In this document: piece by piece, positions 25,613-37,200 of the stretch
Position numbering within the stretch: position 1 is the stretch's first letter
Layout: each line of letters starts with the position of its first letter
Assembly: GCA_032717465.1 (NCBI GenBank)
Contig: CM064697.1
Span: 3,173,501-3,237,500 of the forward strand
Origin: Coenobita brevimanus
Taxonomy: Eukaryota > Arthropoda > Malacostraca > Decapoda > Coenobitidae
Length of the DNA: 64,000 nt
Direction: 5' to 3'
Notes under the pieces: model-generated
The model's database searches: none
What the model was told of the DNA's origin: nothing
What the model saw: the letters and a program-made list of their open reading frames with translations, nothing else
Made by a program: the position numbers and the translations under genes

Positions 25613-25890
25613 TAACCTGTTGTGTCCATTCACCTTCATCAGTGTCACTTCAGGTCCAGTCAGGTTCATTTAGGTCCATTCACGCTATTTACTCTCATTC
25701 ACTTCCTGCACATCCATTCAGCCTTAGTCGGGCCGCTTCAGATCCTCCCGGTGCCATTAAGTTCGAGTTCATTCTTTTCTAGGCCTCCACATCCAGTCGG
25801 GCCCAGTTAGATCACCTGAGGTCCATTCGCATCCATTCAGGTCAGCCTAGATCCATCCTAGTCATTCTAGGTCACCTCAGCAATGTTCAA
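25613..25890. repeat. degenerate 10-mer repeat related to TCCATTCAGG
   Basis: GTCCATTCA, GGTCCAGTCAG, GGTTCATTTAG, GGTCCATTCAC, GGTCCATTCG and CATCCATTCAG recur every 10-15 bases directly after the telomere-like block. Confidence 0.6.
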
Positions 25891-27009
25891 ACCCCAGTAC
25901 ATCGAGCCAGGACTATTTCGTTCAATTTATTTTCTTTCGGGTTACTTCAGGTACCCCAGATCAGCTCTAACGGTGGAGTGCATTTTTGCAGTATATCATT
26001 TTGAGGTCTTTCAGAACTGTGTGGGATGGAGACGAGAGGATGGGATGGACTGGAAGGATGATGTACAGTATGGCGGGTCACGAAGGAGGAAGTATAACCC
26101 GTGAATGTGGTGGCTGTGGGTCGGGTAATAGTAGAGGCAGTCACTGTAAAGATTTATAGAACATAACAGAAGTGGGTACCATGGACTGGGTGAAAATAAG
26201 CAAGTGGGATGTGTTGGTATGGTGATCTGAATAATATTCGTTTCAGAACAAGCCCATGAACGCGTGTGCTAATCAGCCTTAACGGCGGGATGGTTGAGAT
26301 AATGACAGGTTTATTCAGGTGTTTGAAGATTGGGTGGAATGGGCAGATATGTGTGTACAAGGAGGGCTGGGTCAGTGATGGATAGCGGTCCACGACAGGG
26401 AATGTATACCTTGTTAATACAGGCGTTGTGGGTCATCTGGTGGTCAGCATGGACGTATTTATAATCTTTCCACACATAAGACCAGAAATGGGCGGGGTGG
26501 GTAGAGAAGAGTGAGCAGGATGGGCTGGGATGGTGGCGTGTGGTGAGACTAGCTAGGTTAAGTATTTGGTGAGAAGAATGGTGTTGTAGATACGACGATG
26601 GGATACGAACAAAAGGTGGGGCAGCCAAAAATAGGTGGAGTAGGCAGGAAGGCGTAGGTGGAATGGGCCAAGACTGTGGTGGGTGATGAGACGGGACAAA
26701 TGCACACTGCGAAGGTGCGCCTTGTAAAGAGGCGAAATTATCGATGTAAATGGTTAAGAAACAAAAATGAAAGGGGAGGAGGTAAGGAAGAAAGAAAAGT
26801 GAGGTGAGTGAAGAGGAGCAGACAGAACTTGGAGGGTTGGTTGTGGGTGCTATAGGACAGGGAGAAGGCCACCTTATGATAATGGGCGTTGTAGGTTCGC
26901 CATTGTGGGTTTGGCGATGGTTTACTCCATCAAAAGATGAAAGTGAGTACATGCCGATCCCATATACCAAGTACCAAACGTGAAAGATAAAGGCACACGG
27001 GTTGGGGAG
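25891..27009. other. G-rich unassigned DNA
   Basis: The plus strand is rich in GGTGGG/GATGGG. The 219-codon minus-strand frame at 26311-26970 is Pro/Ser/His-rich, lacks recognisable domains, and is explained by the composition. Confidence 0.45.
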
Positions 27010-27216
27010 TTTCGTTACCCCTTCAGCCCGAGGACGTCATCGTTATACCTTACCGCCACCTCCGGACAATTTTGTTTAGCTTTGGAGAGACCGCTTGTAG
27101 TAATGGGGTTATGAGGCCTTCATTAATTCTTTTAAAACCTGATATTCCTTCGTAAGTTGAACAGAACCCTCTGAAGGTAGCAAATATAATTACAAAATAC
27201 GTCATCGGACTGAATT
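27010..27216. repeat. dyad-symmetric repeat, well preserved copy
   Basis: The left arm begins ACCCCTTCAGCCCGAGGACG, with CCACCTCCGGACAATTTTG and TTTGGAGAGACCGC. The centre is GGGGTTATGAGGCC. The right arm has ATTCCTTCGTAAGTTGAAC, CCCTCTGAAGGTAGC and ACGTCATCGGACTGAA. The outer ends CTTCAGCCCGAGGACG and CGTCATCGGACTGAA are complementary with few mismatches. Confidence 0.8.
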
Positions 27217-27560
<344 letters not shown>

Positions 27561-27764
27561 AGAAGTATAGTTTCCTTGGGACAACACTTGTCTGCAGTAC
27601 ATACATGTTTTTCACCATATTTGCCGCACTCACAGGGATGATAAAATACGGTGTTTGAACCTAACTGTGTCACTCAGAAATAATCTGAAAGGACGGTTGT
27701 CTGCTGTCCATTGTACCTATTTACTTACTGTTACTGTTCCATTTTGAAGGATGAGGTCCAGTCT

Positions 27765-28185
27765 TTAAGAAGGTATTAGGGAAACGAAGTTTCGCACAGT
27801 GATAGACCTCCACCTGGTGCAGATTTTAGACAGGGTGGGATCCCCGAGGGCAGCTCCCCACGGGGAACCACGAGAGACCTACCCAACGTTGGCATGTACA
27901 GCCATAGTTCTCGACCTAGGAACACGAAATTTGGCACAGTGGTAGACGTCTCGCCACACCAGATTTTAGGTAGGGTGGGACTTTCGACACCTGGGATCCC
28001 GGATTACGTAGTTATTATAACCTAGGAAAACGAAATTTTGCACCGTGGTCGACCTCCACCTGAACCAGGCTTAGGCTGAGTGGAATCACCAGCGATCGTT
28101 CCCCAGCAAATTATTATTTCTTTCCTCCTACAATGCTGTAGGAGTGAATGCGACATTCAAGGATGTCCTTTGTCTTGTTTTCTTA
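27765..28185 (+). repeat. modular dispersed repeat B, copy 1
   Basis: Three successive modules share AACGAAATTT(T/C)GCACAGTGGTAG, ACCTCCACCTG, CCAGATTTTAGRYAGGGTGG and a GGGA(T/C)CCC pair. It ends in TTATTATTTCTTTCCTCC and TGTCCTTTGTC. The same series occurs at 38.2-38.7 kb. Confidence 0.75.
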
Positions 28186-30115
28186 ACATTTTTCTAACAG
28201 TACGCTGTTTATCACTCTGCTGATAAGTGATATTCCCGTTATTGGCCGTTTATCATATCCGTATGGGTCTTTCGTCCTCCTAGCACATCAGAATAGTGTA
28301 AGTCGTCAGTATTCACCATTAAAATTATTGTACATTCATGTGAGAACACATGTACGAGTATATCAGACTTTGGACACAGGCTAGAAACCCATTCTCAGAG
28401 GTCCAACAATCCTACCAGGTGCCATGTGCCTTCATATGCCACCACCTCGGCATTGTCATCGGATCTTCCATCTGTACTGCGATCAACCATCTCATTGAGA
28501 ACTGGTTTGGTGGACTAAGCGTGCGCTCTATTATTTTCATGTCATTGGGTCTTGACGGAAGAGAAGAGAAAGCTGTCAACGAAATTCAGTGTCAGTCAGT
28601 TCCTTGCCACAGCTGATGCTGATCCCTCAGTCATATGAAGTGAAGTCCACTCTTTTATCCAATTGATCACCACCATTTTGCTTGAAATAATGGTCTTTCT
28701 TTTTGCTATATATCTTCTGCGTGTTAAAATTGGTCTTCATTCGTGTCACAGAGCTTCCCTTAAGTGACGAAAGTTTTTTCATATGTATCATTCACAGCCT
28801 CCTAAGTAAAAATAGAATCTCCACTGATGTCACACAGCGACTCCAGAGTTATAAGAGAGACCTCATTTATCATGTAGCTCCTGACATGAGAGGACTCCAT
28901 TTGTCACAAAATACCTTCCAAGGGAAATAAAGAGCCTCCGGGACCCCGCCTTGTCGCAAAAAGCACTAAGTTTGAATTAGGGGCCCTCGAGTTCCCTAGC
29001 AAGAGCAGTGACACCTCCCTTTGCCTCCCCTCATTGCCTCATAAAGTTATGTTTCTGATTCTTATTCTGAAAATGACGATGTTTAATTTAATTCTAAGGT
29101 CTAAGCTCGTTAGTACAAAATTCCACAATATTTTTCCCGTTGTTTTGGCTCCAGGTGCCCCATGAGACAGCAGTTTCATCCTCATACGCTTCATCTCTCA
29201 GAGATCGATCGTATGTTGTGAATTGTTACTTTTTGTGCACCTAATAGTTCCATAGACATAGTTAGTATCGTGTGTTGTTTTCCTATGTGCAACCAATTCG
29301 GTGCCACACACGGATAGTCTCGCTAACCCTCCATTTAAAACCTCAGGGCCCTATCATGCTAACCTTCAGCCAGGCATACTTCCTATTTGAACATGTCTCT
29401 GTCAAAAGGCTAAGCCTTACTCTAATTATTTCCGTCTCTTTCTTTATTCTGGGACATCCCAACGCTAGGAAGCAACCCATAATTAATGCCGCAGGGGAAA
29501 GAGGTGAAGAACGTTTGAGTCACCTTGTTATCGTTTTATTTGTAGTTTATCCTCTGAAATATCGTCAAGGAGAGACGTGCTTTCTGCCAGTCATGGTGGT
29601 AATGTTGGAACAAGTCCCTTTTTACGGACCGTGTGTGCGTGTCATGCCAACACAGTTAAGCCTTTTACAGTCTCTTCTCTCTGTCTCCGTATTCTGATGC
29701 TGTCTAGATTTAAGGTAAGTTTTTTCTAGGTTATAAGTTACATCAGGAAGCACTAATTTTGGCATGATTTTTATTGATTAGCGATATCTGGGTGCTACTG
29801 GATGCTATAATATTCGCACTCTTGACACAGACACTTTACATATGCACACAGCTGTAATACTGAATCCAGCTCTGCATCTCCGTAACGCGAGTGGAGTATA
29901 TCCGGATCTCACAGGTATCTGAACTATAGTGCTGGTTTGGTGGCGCCTTTCAAGTCGGTTCTGTGTAAACCACTTGTATAAACGAAGCTAGAGAAGGTAA
30001 ATTGTGACCGAGAAATGTGATGTGGTGAGAAAAGGGGTGGGGGAAGTGGGAAGGGAGTTGCAGAGTGAAGCTGAGTTGGGTGTATATTGGGTTCGCAAGC
30101 AATAGTATGAGAAAT
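28186..30115. other. unassigned DNA
   Basis: The longest frame (29272-29697) has no recognisable domain or splice support. No repeat recognised. Confidence 0.4.
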
Positions 30116-30465
30116 GTGAGGCAGCAGGTGTTAGGCTAGGAGAGTGAGTGGTGCGAGGTTGCAGACATGTGAGGAAGTGGATGTGTGAGGTGGTGGATGT
30201 GTGATCTGGTGAGTGTGTGAGGTGGAAAGTGTGTGAGGTGGTGGGTGTGTGAAGTGGTAAGTGTGTGAGGTGATGGGTGGTGTGTTAGGTGATAGTTGCG
30301 TGAGGTGGTTGGTGTGTGAGGTGGTAGATGTGTGAGATGGTAGGAGTGTGAGTCAGCAGTGTGTGAGATGGTACGTGTGTGAGGCAGTGGATGTGTGAGA
30401 TGGTAGGCATGTGAGGCGGTGAGTGTGTGAGCTGACAAGTGTGTGACTGAACAGGTAGGTAAGAG
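30116..30465. repeat. GTGTGAGGTGGTRRR minisatellite
   Basis: About twenty imperfect copies of a 15-16 base unit (GTGTGAGGTGGTGGAT and variants such as GTGTGAGATGGTAGG). The minus-strand His/Thr/Ser/Pro frames are the repeat translated. Confidence 0.9.
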
Positions 30466-30923
30466 GAAGTATACAGTATAGTGTAAGCCGTATAAAAGGC
30501 AACGTGCACCATAAAACATTCTCATATTACGACTGGCAAATGAATGGAGTGGGTGAAGAGCCAAAAGGATTAATAAAACTGGAGAAATATGATAAATTAG
30601 GTGATAAATGCCGATGCTAATGAATGGAGTGATTGAGGAGGCATAAATCCGACCCGAGAGAGATTATGGGGGAGAGAGGTTGCCAAGAAAGTGAACTTGT
30701 GTTGCCATACTAAGAAACCAATAGATGAACATGCCAAGTGAATGGATTAAGGTGCCTGGTGACTGAGTTCAAGTGCGAGGCAAGAGAAGTAACATATTAA
30801 TTAATGTTACAACTTTACAGAATACAGCGAACAGTCAGAGTTTTTAAAAAAAACTTGTGATGATCAGTGTAATGTTATGGTAAATGGGATGAAAATATAA
30901 CGGCAAAGAAATTTGATAGATGA

Positions 30924-30925
<2 letters not shown>
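30466..30925. other. unassigned DNA
   Basis: No gene recognised. Confidence 0.35.
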
Positions 30926-31016
<91 letters not shown>

Positions 31017-31045
31017 GACTTACAGGCAGACAGACAAACAGGCAG
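30926..31045. repeat. (CA)n then (CAGA)n microsatellite
   Basis: About 43 CA units followed by ACAGGCAGACAGACA-type repeats. Confidence 0.96.
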
Positions 31046-31599
31046 ACAGACAGAGAAGCACGACATAGGTAATTATTTTCGATGTAAGATGCGAGAAAGA
31101 TTTCAGGATGAGATACGTACGAGCTGCTCATAAGTAATCTAAATATTTTCTCTTTTCTTTGTTCCTCTGTTGTTGGGATTGAATTAACTACTTTCCACAT
31201 TATGATGATTAAACCCTAAGATCTTTTTGGCAATGTCTAAAATTAGGTACCTTCGCGGACACGTGAAAGTAGTACACGCTCACTGTTTGGTTGGTTGTAT
31301 TTAGCTGTCCTGGCGTAGGAAAATGAAAGATGTATGAATGATTTTCTTACGAATTGGGGACTGGTTGATATATGAAAATATCCCTGTTTACGCCCAGAAT
31401 TAGTTTGTAAGGTTTAAGAACCTCGAGCCCTGCAATAGGAGTGCGATAACAGGTTTAGTTGGCCGCAGTTGTACGACTCATTCTACCCACCACCTGCACA
31501 GGAGGTAAATATGTGGCTGCACAGGAGTTGATGAAAATATTGCCATCCCAGAGAGTGTGGGGCTGAATCCAGCTGGCACTTGTGATGTTTTGGCAGGTA
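31046..31599. other. unassigned DNA
   Basis: No gene recognised. Confidence 0.35.
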
Positions 31600-31774
31600 A
31601 TGAATTGTAGCAGGTGGTGACTCCCACCGTCACCTCATTCCATGTGATGCTACCCTCAGGTGGCTTTACCTTGAGTGAAAACCCAAATCGTTTCCTGTCC
31701 CCCAGGAAATCATGCATACAGTTGGTTGGTAACCACATAGTCAACAGTATGACGCCCTCTGGTCTGGTAAATAA
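31600..31774 (+). repeat. 5' remnant of the 38.8/61.8/63.6-kb SINE-like repeat
   Basis: TGAGTGAAAACCCAAATCG, TTTCCTGTCCCCCAGGAAATC and TTGGTTGGTAACCACATAGTC align with TGAGTGACAAGCCAAATGG, TTTCCTGTACACCAGGAAACC and GGGTGGTAACCATATAACC of the intact copies. The copy stops where the LINE fragment begins. Confidence 0.65.
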
Positions 31775-32590
31775 TCTTGTTGTTTTTTATTCATCAAAGA
31801 CTCGGTTCTTACACCCATCAGCCCGACAGAATCTGCCACAGGAGTACCCACTAATGTTTAATAATATCCAGCTCAGTCCTGCATCATCCTTAAACTTACT
31901 TGTGGTTTCATTCTCTCGGGACTTATCTTGGAAAGATCATATTACATCTATTGTAAAATCTGCTTCCAAGAGATTAGGTGTGCTAAGCCGACTCCGTACC
32001 TTCTTTACCCCTGCACAGTTGTTGACTTTATATACGGGTTTTATTCGCCCCTGTGGAGAGAACAACTCTCATGTGTGTGGAGGCTCCCCACATACAGCTC
32101 TTCTCAGTAGAGTGGAGTCAAAGGTTTTTCGTCTCATTCCTCCCCCTCTTACAGGCTCCCTTCAACCTCTGTCTCTTCGCCGCACTGTTGCATCTTTATC
32201 TCTTTTCTATCGCTCCATCAGTGGTCACTGCTTCTCTGAACTGTCTGCTTGCATCCCTCCACCTCTACGACGGGCGCGTGGCACCCGTCTAGCAACAAAC
32301 TCTCATCAGTCCATCTCTCTAATGCAGGAGTTAACTGTTCCTCCCAGTCCCTCATTTATGCAACAGGTCAGCTCTGGAACTGTCTCCCTCTGTTTATATA
32401 TTCTACTTCTTGTGATCTCCAGTCTTTCAAACGCAGTGTGTCCAGGCATCTCGAAATGAACGGATCTTGAATTTGGCTCAGTTTTGTATTGTTTTTGTTT
32501 TTTTCTTGGAAGGAACGGTTTGCAGGCTCCTGGCCTTTGGTTTCTTTTTCCTTGCGTAAAAGAACACTCCTCAGCCGAATGTTGTTCATG
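31775..32590 (+). mobile_element. Jockey/CR1-type LINE fragment, C-terminal RT region
   Basis: The plus-strand frame gives the conserved tail of a non-LTR RT. It contains FSRDLSWKDHITSIVKSASK, RLGVLSRLRTFF, LLTLYTGFIRP, SLRRTVASLSLFYR, ELSACIPPPLRRARGTRLAT and, after a frameshift near 32320, ATGQLWNCLP and SCDLQSFKRSVSRHL before a stop. The catalytic core (FADD box) is absent, so this is a 5'-truncated dead copy. A 3' untranslated stretch of about 120 bases follows. Confidence 0.85.
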
Positions 32591-32748
32591 AGGGTCTAAA
32601 TCCAAGGAGTGGTTGGGGTTTGATGCTCACGAAATGGCGCCCAGGGCCGAGCAGTTGGTCACTCTCGTCTTTAGTGTCTGGACTGGGTAACCTAGCCCTG
32701 GACCACATTGCTGCTGCTGGAGCAAAAAGGGATTGGATGACTGGTAGA
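32591..32748 (+). repeat. 3' remnant of the SINE-like repeat
   Basis: GGTCTAAATCCAAGGAGTGG, TTGGGGTTTGATGCTCACG and GGGATTGGATGA correspond to the last 150 bases of the SINE-like copies, ending just before their ATGA tail. Confidence 0.65.
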
Positions 32749-34118
32749 TGAGCTAATATTATTTGCTGTGTGATCAGTGGGTTTCTGATTACTGTTATTA
32801 GTGTTGTTTTTGAGAGCACGTCTTATTTTCACTTCCTGATTATTTCGTTACCGCAACCGTTGAGAGGCAGCGGAGGGTGGAGGGATATAACAGTGCCTGA
32901 TTCCCTCCCCTCTCATCCCACCAACATCAGGGGAGGGAGCCACCACATCACCTCCCTCACTGTGATATGCATCCAGGTGCAGCTGATAGTTTTCCCTGTC
33001 TCATTTCAGCGTGATTAGCTTACAGTTTTAAACTTCGGCGTGTCTTTGGTAAAAATGATTCAGACATGAGAGAAAAGTAAGGAAAATTATGTGCTTACCA
33101 AAGGAAAAAGAAAATGTACTCGTACATTCTGATTACACCATTCTTTCTAAAAGAATCCGTCTTACAATCATAATTAGTACAAACATACACACATATATAA
33201 ATACATATATACATACATATTTACTGTACACATATACATACATACATATATCCCAATGAAAACCCAGGTCAGGTAGAATGGACAGAACTAGGCATTTTCA
33301 AAAGGTAATAGAAGGGGGAACCCCGGGGTTCGGGCCTATGAGGTTTGCTACTATGATCCGTTCGGCGGAGGGCGATATGTTAAGTACCCCTCCAGCAAAC
33401 CCCACCCGAAGCAACCCTGGAACTCAGTGGAATCTCTCTCTCTCTCTCTCTCTCTATAAAAGTAGGCAGGCACAAAACTTGCCGTGGTATTACCAGATTG
33501 TTGACATTTGATCTAGGATTCCTGCGCTCCCATATTTCTTCTTAAATTCGCTCTTCGCTCACCCTTTTTACATACAAAAGGAGAGAACCAAGGACTTAAA
33601 GCCTGTTAAATTTGTTGTTTCCGAGGAAGGTTAACATATTACTTTACTGTATATTCATGCTGTAAGACCATGCTCTCCAATATATCCCACCCATTTCACG
33701 TCTTCATTTCTAATAAACTGCCAACTCTACCCTAACCTAACTCTCACTCTAAGCCTCTACCATCTACCTTGCATTTCTCTCTCAGCTCACTTGTTTACTT
33801 CCTGGATCCACAAATCTCCTATACCCTCGAATTTAGCTGCACATCTCACCCTCAGTCACATACGAGTACTTCCCCTCGGCTGAGATACACACATACCCAT
33901 GATCAAATTCCTGTCATAACTATGATTTAGTTTTGAAAGGAAGGAAAAGAGAGTACAGAAACATCCAATGTCTCTCATTCCTTCTGAGTATGTGACAGAC
34001 AGACAGACAGAGACAGAGTCAGAGAGAGATACGTGTAGTTACAGAAGGATAACCATCCTAGCAAAAAAAAAAAAAAATTACAAGAGTATCTCTGTCGTAG
34101 GTTTTAAATATACCGTGT
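32749..34118. other. unassigned DNA
   Basis: Holds a perfect 14-base palindrome GAACCCCGGGGTTC near 33317, a short (TC)n at 33434-33454, and ATAC/ACAT simple sequence around 33180-33250. No gene recognised. Confidence 0.4.
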
Positions 34119-34129
34119 ATACATACATG

Positions 34130-34220
<91 letters not shown>

Positions 34221-34232
34221 GCACACACACAA
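34119..34232. repeat. (ATAC)n-(AT)n-(AC)n microsatellite
   Basis: ATAC units, then about 33 AT units, then a few AC units, just downstream of the EEF2KMT stop codon. Confidence 0.95.
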
Positions 34233-34298
34233 AAACAAAGTAAGTTACGGCAGGGAATAGGTCATAAATATATCTGTGAATACCGTTCCTCGACTCTT

Positions 34299-37200
34299 CT
34301 ATAACGTCAGTCGATACACTCTGATAGGGAGATGAGCCTCGTTGTAAACAAACAGTGCCGTATCAGTGTCTAGACAGTTCTGGTACACCAACTTTGCAAC
34401 CAGTCCCTGTCTTGCAACCTCACTCAGAAACACACTTAAAGTTTCCTGGTTTCTTCTTGTACACGCGAGGTAGGCTTCACGCATCCTCTGTCGCTGTGAT
34501 TCACTTTGTTTTAAAATATGCTTGCTGAAATCGTTCTTTCCAGTGTTCACCCTGGAAGCACTGATTTCTTCCACCGAGTGCTTCATTTCTCCTCCTATCT
34601 CTCCCGTACAGTCATTTATTTCAGTCCAAATATCGTAATCATTACCTTTGTCTAGTCTGTCTGTTCTTGTATCGTCTGTTGTTACATCTTTCCTCATAAC
34701 GACATCTCTGTCACAACTATCTACTGAATCAGTTGTACCTTTTTTGCTTTCTTCTTTGACAGGCCTCGCCTTCAGTGATGTGATTGTTTCTGTCTGTCGT
34801 TGCTCCGATGCACTTCCATCCAAAATAGATCTGAGTTGGGAACAAAGAAAAATTAGTAAATATAACAGTTGCTTATAGTATAAGCCAGGGTGATGCACGA
34901 ATCTATTTAAAAAAAAAAAAAAAAGCTGGCACTGTGCCCACATACCTGATGGGAACCTGTTTGTTATTTATCTATCTAGTCCGAGTTCATTCGGGGTACG
35001 CGACAAAAATAACTAAGCGCTTCTCTCACAAGTGCTATAACCTACCACTATAAGCCTCTCCTCTGTCGTATCATTCTTTCTTCGAGTTTACGTAAACATC
35101 ACAATAGGGCTTCATGTAAGTTGGAATCAAAAGTTCGCCTAATATTTCACATCTCTTTCCTCTCACTTCTCTTTCTGGCTAATTCTTCTAAGCTGAAAGT
35201 GGCTTGGTATGTTTCTTCCCTCCTACACGATTCTCTTTGGTATTATGATGCGCCAGGAAGGATAGTGCCCCAAGTGTGAAGTGGAAGAAATGAAATAGCT
35301 GGCGAATTTTTTACCCTGACCGTACCTCTGAGGGATGTGTACTGGCCAGATGGGACAACTGTATCTGCATATACGAGTATCTGTATCTCTATCAGCCCGT
35401 CACTGTCCACTGAAATAGGACAACATTAAGGTTTGAATGCAACTTCGAATACAGACCTGATGAGTGATTTGAGGGACGGTATACGAGCGATATGAGAGAC
35501 GGTATGAGTGATATGACGGGCGGTATGAATGACATGAGGGGCGGTATGAGGGACATGTCGTACACCGCTAATCTGAAGAGTGACATGAGGGACGGGATGA
35601 TGAATGATATGAGGTGCGGTATGAGGGGCACCACTAACCTGATGAGTGACATGATGAGCGGTATCTGGGGCCTGCCACCAACCGGATGAGTCATATGAGG
35701 AGCGGTATAAGGAGTATCACTAACGTGATGAATGATAAAAGGAGTGGAATGAGGGGACTTTCACTAACCTAATGAGTGGTATGAGGAGCGGAATGAAGGC
35801 CACCACTACCCTGATGAATGATACAAGGGACGATATAAGGGGGGCCACTAACCTGATAAGGGATATAAGGGGAGGTATAAGGGGTCTGTCGTACACCACA
35901 TCAGCCGCCAGCACAACATCGACGGGCGGGAGGCGGGGCGGGGCTCTCCAATCCACCTGCATCACGCCCACCTCACCCCGCCCCTCCCCTCCCCGCCGGA
36001 CCACCTGGGAACGGAACACATTATTACAAAGAGAGTATAAAGAGAGAGTACAAACAGCAACAGATTTGTCTTTTCGAGGCTTCTTGTTACAGAGAAGGCT
36101 ATGATTGTTTTGTAATTTTGTGCGTTGAAGATCACGATGGTAAAGCAAGAGAACATACGCAGTCCTTGAGAGTCATAAAGCTTTGATTCTGGTGATGTCT
36201 TCTGCATTTATTTTATTTCTGCTACCTTCAGACCATTTTATTCTGCTCGGGGAAGACTTTTTGTGCTGGGGAAATTACATGTAGCATTCGTTAACCCCTA
36301 TAAGTGCGAGAGACCTTTCCTTAATTGAAGAAACATCCTTCGAAATAGCAAGAATAAAATATAAGGACGTCACTAGAGGAGTTAAAATGTGCTCTTAGTT
36401 ACTACGCTATGCTAAGAAGTACAAGGTTTTGTTTAGATGACGTCTAAATGTGACACTTTATTAAATATTGCCTTGCTGACATTTCAGTAAATTAGTGCAA
36501 TCATACTACCTATGAAGCAAGGGGTTAATGTATAAGCTGTAGATAATGTTTGATGAAAGACCCTTAAGAAACCTTAAGGTAACAGTAATGATGAAATATG
36601 GCGTGTTTTTCATCTCACTTTATAATTAATGACGTGTGTGAGGAGGAACCTATCATGCAACAACAAGGAAATAAAAAATATACTGTAATGCTTTACTCAT
36701 AACAACTGAGTTTTCTTAGGAAGTCTAATCTTTGTCATTTAAGTCAGATTTGTATAACTTCGCCTGTCATACAATATAAACTAGAAACCTACCGCGATAG
36801 AAGCCGCAGTGCCGGAAACGTTGACGTGTTCAGCAGGGCCCAAGGCGTCAACAGGAGTCCCAGTGCCTTGAGGAGGTATCCAGTCTTCTACCTGCCCCGC
36901 CTCCACCTCACCTCTGCCTACTTCCTCGCTCATCTGTCGCTGAAACACCTCCAGTTCCTCCCTCTGTCGTCCAGGATTACCTTCATTAACAAAATATTAC
37001 TGTATAATCATTCTAACTTAACTGATTGCATAGAGTGGGGAGATCAGAGCCAGGCTACCTACAAAGAAGATTTACACTTACATAAGGAAAAGTTGTTTAT
37101 GTGGAAGATACGGCGGTTTCGGAACAAAGCTTTCGTAACTTCCTTATAAGCAACTTTTACAAATGGGAAGGATGGACCATGCACCAAGGAAGGAATAGTT

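Noticed and set aside
26311..26970. 219-codon minus-strand open frame
   Set aside because: Composition-driven (the plus strand is G-rich), with no recognisable motif and no conserved pattern.
29272..29697. 141-codon plus-strand frame
   Set aside because: No family resemblance, no start context and no splice-consistent neighbours. It could be chance in DNA of average composition.
30136..30564. His/Thr/Pro-rich minus-strand frame resembling a repeat protein
   Set aside because: It is the GTGTGAGGTGGT minisatellite read in one frame, with no start or splice support.
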